From contig DHQV01000009.1 of the NCBI GenBank assembly GCA_002408185.1, positions 1 to 11,272 of the forward strand: DNA of 11,272 nt. The letters are read 5' to 3'. A program made the position numbers and the translations under genes. Below are positions 1 to 6,126 of the stretch, one piece after another. Numbering within the stretch: the stretch's first letter is position 1; the number at the start of each line of letters is the position of its first letter. The notes below the pieces were generated by a model. That model searched no databases and was not told the DNA's origin. It saw nothing but the letters and a program-made list of their open reading frames with translations. This DNA is from Deltaproteobacteria bacterium UBA5329. GTDB lineage: Bacteria; Desulfobacterota; Syntrophorhabdia; Syntrophorhabdales; Syntrophorhabdaceae.

Positions 1-2
1 AG

Positions 3-113
3 GCCGACAAGTTCGCACTGGCGAATAAGAGGAATCACGGGCTTTACCCTGAGGTAGAGATCAGATCGCTGGAAGAATATGAACGTCCGGTAGGTGCAGC
101 ATGGAACAGATGA
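3..113 (+). CDS. istA: IstA transposase, C-terminal fragment (cut by window edge)
   Basis: Only the last 36 residues are visible, in an open frame entering from the left edge and stopping at TGA 111-113. The tail contains the segment VEIRSLEEYERP, which resembles the 'V-E-I-R-P-L-x-x-Y-D' tail common at the end of IS21 transposases. The frame overlaps the istB start at 101 by 13 bases, the usual tight istA/istB coupling. IstA is the DDE transposase that cuts and joins the ends. Its catalytic part is not in view, so it cannot be judged whether istA is intact. The call rests mainly on the position before istB. Confidence 0.6.
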   Translation, partial: ADKFALANKRNHGLYPEVEIRSLEEYERPVGAAWNR

Positions 114-830
114 TCTGTGAACATCTCACCGAAAATCTCACTAGACTCAAGCTTGCGCGCATGCATGAAGTTCTCGATACCGTCGTCAGCATTGCCGAAC
201 ATGATAATCTCTCGTACCGGGAATTCCTCGACCGCCTGTTCGAGGAAGAGGCTGCGGCAAAGGAACAAAGAAGGATTGACATGGACCTTCGCATGGCGGG
301 GCCTCCCTCGGCAAAGACAATTGAAAAGTACGATTTCACCTTTCATCCACAACTCGACAAAAAACCTGATGGAGCTCTTTGACGTGACTTTTTTAGCCAA
401 GCATGAGGATGTGATTTTTTTGGGTTCTCCCGGTGTCGGAAGGATGCATCTCGCCATCGCTCTCGCCGTCAAGGCATGCAGCCACGGCTTTAAGGTTCTG
501 TATAATACTACCATGATTTCGCTGATTGCCAGGCTGAAGGAGAGTCAGGCGAGGATAAAGCCATATGTCAACGCCAGCCTCGTTGTCGTTGACGAGGCAG
601 GATATCTTCCGGTAAATGCCAATGAAGCGCACCTATTCTTCTAATTCGTATCTTCACGATATGAACGGGTCTCGACAATCATTACGTCGAACAAAAGCTT
701 TATTGACTGGCAGGAACTCTTCGGTGACCAAGTGATAGCGTCCGCAATTCCTGACCGGCTTCTTCATCACTACAGGGTGATAAATATAAAAGGTCATAGC
801 TACAGATTAAAAGGTAAAGTATTAGCTTAA
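101..830 (+). pseudogene. istB: IstB-like AAA+ transposition helper, broken
   Basis: IstB is the AAA+ ATPase that assists IstA in target capture. The N-terminal part reads from ATG 101 and stops at 380-382. Homology continues in another frame (MELFDVTFLAKHEDVIFLG), so there is a net frameshift at or near the A6 run at 359-364. A second lesion is the stop TAA 642-644, where IstB proteins usually have Gln after LFF (CAA to TAA). After it the frame reads on through SSRYER, TSNKSF and ELFGD to the natural stop at 828-830. Third, the Walker A at 423-449 reads GSPGVGRMH instead of GxPGVGKTH, losing the nucleotide-binding Lys and Thr. Walker B (VVVDEAGYLP) survives. Three independent defects make this an old pseudogene rather than a sequencing error. 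Confidence 0.9.
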
Positions 831-890
831 CAGCTTACGAAAAATCTTGGAGGTAATACGGCCATTTAATGGCTCGTAAAATATCAGCGG

Positions 891-936
891 GGTGGTACAC
901 TTTTATTCCGCCGAAAACCGTGACTTTTTCTTGACA
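891..936 (+). repeat. IS21-family right terminal end
   Basis: The stretch starts GGTGGTACACTTTT, continues with CCGCCG at 908-913 and ends TTGACA at 931-936. GTGGTACACTTTT-n-CCGCCG followed by a TGACA end is typical of IS21-family termini. The partner left end is off the window, so the inverted repeat cannot be checked here. The final TTGACA also serves as the -35 box of the nikR promoter. Confidence 0.65.
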
Positions 937-960
937 TTCCCGTCCATGTGCTACTATTAT
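931..960 (+). promoter_or_regulatory. nikR promoter, hybrid of IS end and flanking DNA
   Basis: A perfect -35 TTGACA (931-936) is followed after 18 bases by TATTAT (955-960), a 5/6 match to the -10 consensus. The -35 coincides with the inferred last six bases of the IS21-like element. The -10 lies in host DNA, inside the spacer of the NikR operator at 948-974. Transcription would start near 967, giving a very short leader before nikR. The promoter is predicted from sequence only. Confidence 0.65.
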
Positions 961-974
961 TTCATACGTAATAC
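948..974 (+). promoter_or_regulatory. NikR operator in front of nikR (autoregulation)
   Basis: The half-sites are GTGCTAC (948-954) and GTAATAC (968-974), separated by exactly 13 bases. Each half deviates from the GTGTTAC / GTAACAC consensus by one base. A second site with the same spacing lies in front of the transporter operon at 1503-1529, which strengthens the call. The nikR -10 box fills the spacer, so NikR binding would block polymerase. Confidence 0.7.
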
Positions 975-989
975 CAGGAGAGCATGGTA

Positions 990-1406
990 ATGTCGAATTT
1001 GGTTAGATTTGGTGTCTCCTTAGATAAGGATCTGCTGGAGAAATTTGACGCGCTTATCAAGAACAAAAATTATGATAATCGTTCTGAAGCCTTCAGGGAC
1101 CTCATAAGGCAAGAACTTGTAAAAGAGGAATGGGACACAAATACAGAGATCGCGGGTGCAATTACGCTTATCTACGATCACCATCGCAGGGAACTCATGA
1201 ACAAAGTAACGGATATGCAGCATGACTTTCAGAAGGTGATAATATCGACACAACATGTGCACCTCGATCACTCTAATTGTCTTGAGATCATAGCTGTGAG
1301 AGGCAAGGCACAGGATGTGCGGGAGCTTGCAGATCTGCTTAAGGCGATCAAGGGGGTCAAACATGGTATCCTCAGCATGTCGAGCACGGGAAAGGGCATG
1401 GGCTGA
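990..1406 (+). CDS. nikR: NikR, nickel-responsive transcriptional repressor
   Basis: NikR is a tetrameric repressor that binds operator DNA when loaded with Ni(II). The product is 138 residues, normal for the family. The N-terminal ribbon-helix-helix part opens VRFGVSLDKDLLEKFD and continues through NRSEAFRDLIR. The C-terminal ACT-like domain carries the nickel ligands: counted from ATG 990, His78 (MQHDF), His89 and His91 (HVHLDH) and Cys97 (NCLEI), matching E. coli His76, His87, His89 and Cys95. All four are present, so nickel sensing should be intact. ATG 990 is preferred because AGGAG (976-980) lies 9 bases upstream; the in-frame ATG 984 lies only 3 bases from it. Likely autoregulated through the operator at 948-974. 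Confidence 0.96.
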   Translation: MSNLVRFGVSLDKDLLEKFDALIKNKNYDNRSEAFRDLIRQELVKEEWDTNTEIAGAITLIYDHHRRELMNKVTDMQHDFQKVIISTQHVHLDHSNCLEIIAVRGKAQDVRELADLLKAIKGVKHGILSMSSTGKGMG

Positions 1407-1492
1407 GAATGTATATTTTTTTGGGCTGTAGTAGCACTATAACAAGAAAAGTAGCATGCAGAGCTAAGGAGACAATGCTCAGGACAGCGATA

Positions 1493-1521
1493 ATGTCAAT
1501 CTGTGTTACCAGTGAGATAAT
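1493..1521 (+). promoter_or_regulatory. Predicted promoter of the nickel transporter operon
   Basis: ATGTCA (1493-1498, 4/6 match to -35) and GATAAT (1516-1521, 5/6 match to -10) are separated by 17 bases. The -10 lies in the spacer of the NikR operator, the same geometry as the nikR promoter. The -35 is weak, so the exact position is uncertain. Confidence 0.5.
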
Positions 1522-1529
1522 AGTAACGC
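1503..1529 (+). promoter_or_regulatory. NikR operator of the transporter operon
   Basis: GTGTTAC (1503-1509), 13 bases, then GTAACGC (1523-1529): an inverted repeat with one mismatch in the right half. This matches the GTGTTAC-N13/14-GTAACAC pattern I recall for deltaproteobacterial NikR, which differs from the E. coli GTATGA-N16-TCATAC site. It ends 18 bases before the start of the outer-membrane gene and would control that gene and nikM, nikQ and nikO together. Confidence 0.85.
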
Positions 1530-1547
1530 TTCTAGGAGGATTGGTTG

Positions 1548-2330
1548 ATGGCGTGGAAAGGATTTGCGAAGGGACTGGTACTTGCGGCGGTGCTACTCGT
1601 ATCCTGCCCTTCCTGGGCGGCGCATCCGTTGATTACCGATGACACAGGAACCCAGGGAAAAGGGAAATTCCAGGTGGAATTAAATGGGCAATATGATTGG
1701 GACAGGGAAGATGTTGAGGGCGTAACCGTCAAAAGCACAGGATGCCAGGCGTCAGCCACACTGTCCATTGGAATAGCGGAAAATGTTGACCTGGTGCTCA
1801 GCCTTCCCTATCTCTGGGCAAAAGAAAAGAACGATAGTATAACTGTTTACAATGAAAATGGAGTGGGCGATGCGACACTGCAAGTGAAATGGAAGTTTTT
1901 CGAGAAAAACGGCCTGAGCTTTGCTTTGAAACCGGGAATCGACTTTCCCACCGGCAATGACGACAGGGGACTGGGTACAGGAAAGATTGGCGGCAGCCTT
2001 TTCCTGATCGCCTCGCGGGAAATGGGTCCATGGGCATTTCACGGCAATCTTGGTTACATGAGAAACGAAAACAATTGTGATGAACGTAAGGATATTTGGC
2101 ATGCTTCGTTCGCTGCCACATGGGAAGTTATTAAAGATCTGAAGCTGGTCGCTAATGTCGGTATTGAACGCGATCGTGATGATGAGGCGAACGAAGACCC
2201 CGCGTTTATTATCGGTGGAATCATATATTCAGTAAATGAACATTTCGATGTCGACCTCGGAGTCAAGGGCGGTTTGACCAGGTCCGAGACGAATATTTCT
2301 GCGCTGGCAGGAGTCACCTTGAGTTTTTAA
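1548..2330 (+). CDS. Outer-membrane beta-barrel protein (Phenol_MetA_deg / transporter-like), candidate nickel channel
   Basis: The product is 260 residues. A signal peptide covers about residues 1-25 (charged start, hydrophobic VLAAVLLVS core, likely cleavage after SWA or SWAA). The mature part is a run of alternating amphipathic strands with Gly and aromatic residues, as in SIGIAENVDLVLSLPYLW, GVGDATLQVKWKF and LKPGIDFPTGN. It ends in LSF, the C-terminal Phe typical of barrels inserted by BAM. The pattern fits the PF13557-type 'MetA-pathway of phenol degradation' family, a poorly named group of putative outer-membrane transporters. ATG 1548 is chosen because AGGAGGA (1534-1540) lies 7 bases upstream; an in-frame TTG at 1545 is possible. 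It is the first gene after a NikR operator and 37 bases before nikM. Nickel passage is inferred from context, not from known ligand residues. Confidence 0.85.
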   Translation: MAWKGFAKGLVLAAVLLVSCPSWAAHPLITDDTGTQGKGKFQVELNGQYDWDREDVEGVTVKSTGCQASATLSIGIAENVDLVLSLPYLWAKEKNDSITVYNENGVGDATLQVKWKFFEKNGLSFALKPGIDFPTGNDDRGLGTGKIGGSLFLIASREMGPWAFHGNLGYMRNENNCDERKDIWHASFAATWEVIKDLKLVANVGIERDRDDEANEDPAFIIGGIIYSVNEHFDVDLGVKGGLTRSETNISALAGVTLSF

Positions 2331-2367
2331 GAAATTAATTATTACTTTTTCCAAAGGAGATCTCATC

Positions 2368-3402
2368 ATGCACATGGCAGACGCTTTACTCTCACCGGCC
2401 GTGGCGGCAGCGATGTGGGCCGGTTCAGTAACGGCGATCGGATATTCATCAAAAAAACTAAAACAGAATGTCGATAATAAAATAATTCCACTGATGGGAG
2501 CAATGGGTGCTTTTATTTTTTCTGCCCAGATGATCAACTTTACCATTCCCATTACCGGTTCGAGCGGACACATCGGCGGCGGCATGATCCTGGCGATCAC
2601 ACTGGGACCATACGCGGCTTTTCTTACCATGGCTTCCATATTGACGGTACAAGCGCTATTTTTTGCCGATGGAGGACTGCTTGCCCTTGGCTGTAATATT
2701 TGGAATTTGGGGATCTACCCCTGTTTTCTTGTCTATCCCCTGATCTACAAACTTATTGCTGGAAACGACATGGGTACGAAGAGGATATCCATCGCTGCAA
2801 TCGTCAGCGTAATCGTTGCCCTGCAACTGGGCGCTTTTTCGGTTGTCTTGGAAACGCTCTTATCGGGCAAGACAGAATTGCCTTTCGGTACATTCGCCCT
2901 GTTGATGCAAACGATACACCTGGCCATTGGTCTTGTGGAAGGAATAATCACGGCAGGGATTATCAATTATGTGAAAAAGATCCGACCGGAAATCCTCGAT
3001 GCTGTTTCCTTCTCGAAGCCCGTCGAAGCCAGTATTTCTATTAAAAATGTTCTGACGGCCTTTGTAATTGTGGCCGTCGTCACTGGTGGGTTTCTTTCCT
3101 GGTTCGCCTCCACTCACCCGGACGGCTTGGAATGGTCCATTGAAAAAGTTACTGGTCAGGTTGAACTGGCTGAGGCTACGGAGGGCATTGCCCCTGTCTT
3201 CAGAGGAATCCAGAAAAAAACCGCCTTTCTTAACGACTACAACTTCAAACAGGAAACCGGAGGGAAACTCGAAGAAAACGAAGCCCACGCCTGGCCGGGA
3301 GTTGAAGCCGCCACTTCGGTCGCGGGTGTGCTTGGGGGTGTAATTGTTCTGATGTTCATTTCGTTCATCGGTTTAGGAATCCGGTTTTTTAAAAAGCGAT
3401 AG
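2368..3402 (+). CDS. nikM: NikM substrate-binding component fused to a NikN-like PDGLE domain
   Basis: This is the nickel-specific S component of an ECF transporter, an inner-membrane protein of 344 residues. It starts MHMADALLSP; in NikM/CbiM proteins the free N-terminus and His2 bind the metal. A second expected ligand, His68, sits in SSGHIGGG (65-72). Several hydrophobic helices follow to about residue 200. The C-terminal third has a membrane segment (about 228-246), the signature PDGLEWSIEK (251-260), a polar extracytoplasmic loop and a final helix (about 314-338). That is the NikN/PDGLE layout, normally a separate small protein in CbiMN/NikMN systems. AAAGGAG at 2353-2359 lies 8 bases before the start. 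Cobalt (CbiM) is the alternative substrate, but NikR control and the absence of cobalamin genes favour nickel. Confidence 0.93.
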   Translation: MHMADALLSPAVAAAMWAGSVTAIGYSSKKLKQNVDNKIIPLMGAMGAFIFSAQMINFTIPITGSSGHIGGGMILAITLGPYAAFLTMASILTVQALFFADGGLLALGCNIWNLGIYPCFLVYPLIYKLIAGNDMGTKRISIAAIVSVIVALQLGAFSVVLETLLSGKTELPFGTFALLMQTIHLAIGLVEGIITAGIINYVKKIRPEILDAVSFSKPVEASISIKNVLTAFVIVAVVTGGFLSWFASTHPDGLEWSIEKVTGQVELAEATEGIAPVFRGIQKKTAFLNDYNFKQETGGKLEENEAHAWPGVEAATSVAGVLGGVIVLMFISFIGLGIRFFKKR

Positions 3403-3503
3403 GCCGAGAATAATAGAGTCATATGCCGGGCGAACCCATGCGGAATTATTACCAGGGCAGCACATACTACTTTATAGCAGTATTTTAACGTGCCGGATTT
3501 AAG

Positions 3504-4313
3504 ATGAATTTTGATAAACAATATTACAATATCGGGTTTCTCGATCAGTTATCGTACAAGGACACCTTTGTTCACAAGCTGGACCCAAGGGCAAAAATAA
3601 TCACCACTTCACTCTTCTTCTTTACCGTCATTTCCTTTTCTAAATATGAAGTAGCGTCCCTGCTGCCTTTTTTCTTATATCCGGTGTTGTTGATGACCAT
3701 CGGCGAAATCCCTTTCATGCTTATCTTCAGAAAGGTGATCCTAGTTTCGCCTTTTGCCGTATTTATCGGCATTTTCAATCCATTGCTGGATTCTGGACAG
3801 GTTTTTATTTTTCAGGGACTGGCCATATCGGTAGGATGGCTTTCCTTCTTCTCGATACTTATCAGGTTTACACTCACCGTCAGCACGACACTCCTGCTCA
3901 TTGCCACTACGTCTTTCCCGGGTGTTTGTCACGGTCTAAGGCAGTTGGGATTGCCCTCTCTTTTTGTTTCCCAACTTTCTTTTCTCTACCGTTATATCTT
4001 TGTGCTCATGGAAGAGACCATGCGGATCGTTCGCGCCAGAAACATGAGATCTTACGGGGAACGAGGCAAAGACATGAGAATATTAGTGCGTATAGCCGGG
4101 ATGCTTTTTATTCGCACTGTCGAGAGGGCAGAGCGGATTTATTCCGCGATGCTCTCCCGTGGATTTCAGGGCGATATGCCCTCACTGAAACGTTATCGTA
4201 TTAAAATGGCCGATGTTGTTTTCACCGTGTCTATTTTAACTTTTCTTTATGTATTCCGGTTATATCCGGTAACGCGAATACTGGGTGGATTTATTCAAGG
4301 AGTTTTCTCGTGA
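3504..4313 (+). CDS. nikQ: NikQ, ECF transporter transmembrane component (EcfT family)
   Basis: NikQ is the membrane coupling protein that links the nickel-binding NikM to the ATPase. The product is 269 residues, normal for CbiQ/NikQ. The N-terminus carries the family motif HKLDPRAK (24-31). Hydrophobic helices lie at about 32-50, 52-67, 78-95, 104-136 and near the C-terminus (238-255). The two cytoplasmic coupling motifs, usually Ala-Arg-Gly, appear as RARNMRSYG (177-185) and AMLSRGFQG (215-223). The ATG 3504 start agrees with family N-termini, but no good ribosome binding site precedes it and there are 101 bases after nikM, so translation may be weaker or use another signal. Its stop overlaps the nikO start by 3 bases (GTGA). 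Confidence 0.93.
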   Translation: MNFDKQYYNIGFLDQLSYKDTFVHKLDPRAKIITTSLFFFTVISFSKYEVASLLPFFLYPVLLMTIGEIPFMLIFRKVILVSPFAVFIGIFNPLLDSGQVFIFQGLAISVGWLSFFSILIRFTLTVSTTLLLIATTSFPGVCHGLRQLGLPSLFVSQLSFLYRYIFVLMEETMRIVRARNMRSYGERGKDMRILVRIAGMLFIRTVERAERIYSAMLSRGFQGDMPSLKRYRIKMADVVFTVSILTFLYVFRLYPVTRILGGFIQGVFS

Positions 4314-5044
4314 GCCATCATATTGTGGAGTTTAAAAATGTTTCTTTCCGCTATCCGAACAAAACAGAAGCCTTAAGAGATATTTCGTTTCGGATCACGC
4401 ATGGGGAATCGGTGGGGATCATTGGCGCCAACGGAGCGGGCAAATCCACGCTATTGATGCACTTGAACGGATATCTTATGCCCACGTCCGGTACCGTCAA
4501 TATCGGCAATCTTTATCTGGGCCGTCAGACCCGGCAGGAAATTCGAAAAAAAGTCGGCATCGTCTTTCAAAATCCCGATGAACAATTATTCATGCCGACA
4601 GTCTACGAAGATGTCGCGTTCGGCCCTCTTAACCTGGGCATGGATGAGGCGATGGTGAGAGAAAGGGTGCGAAGTGCGCTCGATCTCGTTGGTTGCCTTG
4701 ACTTGCAACATAAATCCCCGCATCATCTCTCCAACGGCCAGAAAAGCTCCGTAGCGATCGCATCGGTCATGGCCATGGAGCCGGATATCCTGGCGATGGA
4801 CGAGCCGGCAGCCAATCTGGACCCAAGATCGAGGCGATTACTTATCAATCTACTCAGAACCTTCGAGCATTCTAAGGTTATAGCTTCACACGATCTGGAT
4901 CTGATCTTGGATGTCTGTCAACGCTGCATCGTGATCAGGGAAGGAAACGTGGCCGCCGACGGTCCGGCTTTCGATATCCTCACCAACAAGGAGCTGCTTG
5001 AAGAAAACCACCTGGAGCTCCCCCTATCGCTTCAGAGAGGTTGA
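4310..5044 (+). CDS. nikO: NikO, ECF transporter ATP-binding component
   Basis: NikO is the cytoplasmic ABC ATPase that powers nickel import; 244 residues. Walker A is GANGAGKST (39-47), the Q-loop region FQNPDEQLF (86-94), Walker B ILAMDEP (160-166), and the switch His is His194 (ASHDLD). These are as expected for CbiO/NikO. The signature is unusual: LSNGQKSSVAIA (140-151) where most members have LSGGQ/E followed by two basic or polar residues, so the second Gly is Asn and both following positions are Ser. The start is GTG 4310, overlapping the nikQ stop, with AAGGAG at 4297-4302, 7 bases upstream. It is the last gene of the operon and faces the convergent metallopeptidase gene across 52 bases in which I see no clear terminator hairpin. 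Confidence 0.94.
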   Translation: MSHHIVEFKNVSFRYPNKTEALRDISFRITHGESVGIIGANGAGKSTLLMHLNGYLMPTSGTVNIGNLYLGRQTRQEIRKKVGIVFQNPDEQLFMPTVYEDVAFGPLNLGMDEAMVRERVRSALDLVGCLDLQHKSPHHLSNGQKSSVAIASVMAMEPDILAMDEPAANLDPRSRRLLINLLRTFEHSKVIASHDLDLILDVCQRCIVIREGNVAADGPAFDILTNKELLEENHLELPLSLQRG

Positions 5045-5096
5045 AGCCAGCATAGGTTCAGCATGTTTCAGCGACCGCGCTTTGCCACCTTCCATG

Positions 5097-6077
5097 TCAC
5101 CTGTTCTTTTCGAATACCTTTTTCATTTTCTCGATTACCTGCGGGGATTCCATTTCGGTCACTCCAAGGAACAGATATGAGAAATTGTCAGCCAGGATCT
5201 CTTCAGGGTGGATCGTGTAATCCGTATTTTGCCCGATCTGCTCATAAAAGCCCTGCAATTCTTCCTCTTTATAGAGGGTCATTTCCTTATCCTTCAAGAT
5301 GACCGGTCTTTGTCCCGGGCCTTTAAGCCTGGCTACGGAGATAAATGCTGTTTGGAGGTAATCGAATAATCCCTCACCGTCACTTTTGCTGTATGTGTCG
5401 AGCTGGGAATAGAGCAGGGGAAGGACGATGAGATCTTTTTTGGCTGCCCTCACCCGAATGCAGTATTCATTGAACGGTGCGTCCGGATTGGTGATCCGCC
5501 GGTTTTCGAGAGATCTGGGAAGCCTGAATGCCGGACATTTATGAAACCCTATGACCCCATACAGGTCGTCTTTCGTTTTTGTGTTTTGCCGGCTGATAAT
5601 ATGAAAAATTTCATGGGAGATCAGCTTGTATATAGCGACCATATCGGTCAAAGGGAACCTGCGGGGAAACACTATTGAATTGCCCCGCGTGTAGGCTGCA
5701 CCGCCTTCTTCATTACCCGTTGTCCTTATCAGGTAGACTCTGTCAGGTAAAAATGATGCGTATGAAGCCAATCTAGGGGCCAGGGAAGACAGGATCTTCT
5801 GGATCAGTTCTTGATCGTCTTTGTCCCATGAGACTACATTATTCCCGACAAATGTCAGGAATTGATCCACCGAAACAGGCTTTTCGGACTGCATGCGTAC
5901 GGCCCGGTCAAAAGGACTCATATTTTCAATGAATTCATCCCGTGCGGTAAGAATGGATCTTCCTTCTTGTCCGGAAGCAAAAATGAAGACCGGTTTTTTA
6001 TCTGTGGCCCATGCGGATGTGCACAGGATAAAACCAACGATGAATACACTGATTATTGTTTTTGAAAAACGGGACAT
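5097..6077 (-). CDS. Secreted HExxH zinc metallopeptidase-like protein, family not recognised
   Basis: The product is 326 residues. Residues 1-25 form a signal peptide (MSRFSKT, hydrophobic SVFIVGFILC, cleavage near SAWA). HEIFH (155-159) is a zincin motif in a helix preceded by an apolar stretch, and HPEEILADNF (290-299) could supply the third zinc ligand through Glu292 or Glu293, as in gluzincins. This suggests a periplasmic or exported protease, or a protein of that fold. Two cysteines (181, 206) could pair outside the cytoplasm. The ATG at 6075-6077 is chosen over the longer frame from 6167 because AAGGAG (6083-6088) lies 5 bases upstream and the signal peptide then starts at residue 1. 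It is 49 bases after the DUF1846 gene, so probably co-transcribed with it. Substrate unknown. Confidence 0.75.
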   Translation of the reverse strand: MSRFSKTIISVFIVGFILCTSAWATDKKPVFIFASGQEGRSILTARDEFIENMSPFDRAVRMQSEKPVSVDQFLTFVGNNVVSWDKDDQELIQKILSSLAPRLASYASFLPDRVYLIRTTGNEEGGAAYTRGNSIVFPRRFPLTDMVAIYKLISHEIFHIISRQNTKTKDDLYGVIGFHKCPAFRLPRSLENRRITNPDAPFNEYCIRVRAAKKDLIVLPLLYSQLDTYSKSDGEGLFDYLQTAFISVARLKGPGQRPVILKDKEMTLYKEEELQGFYEQIGQNTDYTIHPEEILADNFSYLFLGVTEMESPQVIEKMKKVFEKNR

Positions 6078-6126
6078 AAATGCTCCTTGTTCTCTAGGGG
6101 ACAAAAACGTCACACGAACTCGTATC

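Larger units (their letters stand above)
1..936 (+). mobile_element. Decayed IS21-family insertion sequence, right-hand part
   Basis: The element runs in from the left edge of the window and appears to end at position 936. Three parts support IS21: the tail of an IstA-like reading frame, an overlapping istB-like helper gene, and a right end that contains GGTGGTACACTTTT and CCGCCG and finishes in TTGACA. IS21-family elements characteristically have 5'-TG...CA-3' ends, often with the GTGGTACACTTTT motif. The istB gene is broken in several ways, so this copy is probably immobile unless helped in trans. The left end and the target duplication lie outside the window, so the exact right boundary is inferred from the CA dinucleotide only. 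Confidence 0.8.

Noticed and set aside
359..382. Programmed frameshift in istB at the A6 run
   Set aside because: IS21 istB is not known to use programmed frameshifting, and the downstream stop and damaged Walker A indicate simple decay.
1431..1457. GTAGCAC and GTAGCAT copies 20 bases apart as further NikR half-sites
   Set aside because: They are direct rather than inverted, and no matching left half lies 13-14 bases upstream; GTATATT at 1411 matches poorly.
1409..1642. Short + strand open frame between nikR and the beta-barrel gene
   Set aside because: It runs through the NikR operator and into the barrel gene in another frame, with no ribosome binding site or recognisable motif.
3438..3488. 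16-codon open frame between nikM and nikQ (MRNYYQGSTYYF...)
   Set aside because: It has no ribosome binding site and no similarity I recognise. It is too short to separate from chance.
4310..5044. Cobalt (CbiMNQO) rather than nickel transport
   Set aside because: The family motifs alone cannot decide, but two NikR operators and an adjacent nikR, with no cobalamin gene or riboswitch seen, favour nickel.
5045..5096. Bidirectional terminator between nikO and the convergent metallopeptidase gene
   Set aside because: Only a direct repeat (TTCAGC twice) is seen, with no stem followed by a T-run on either strand.
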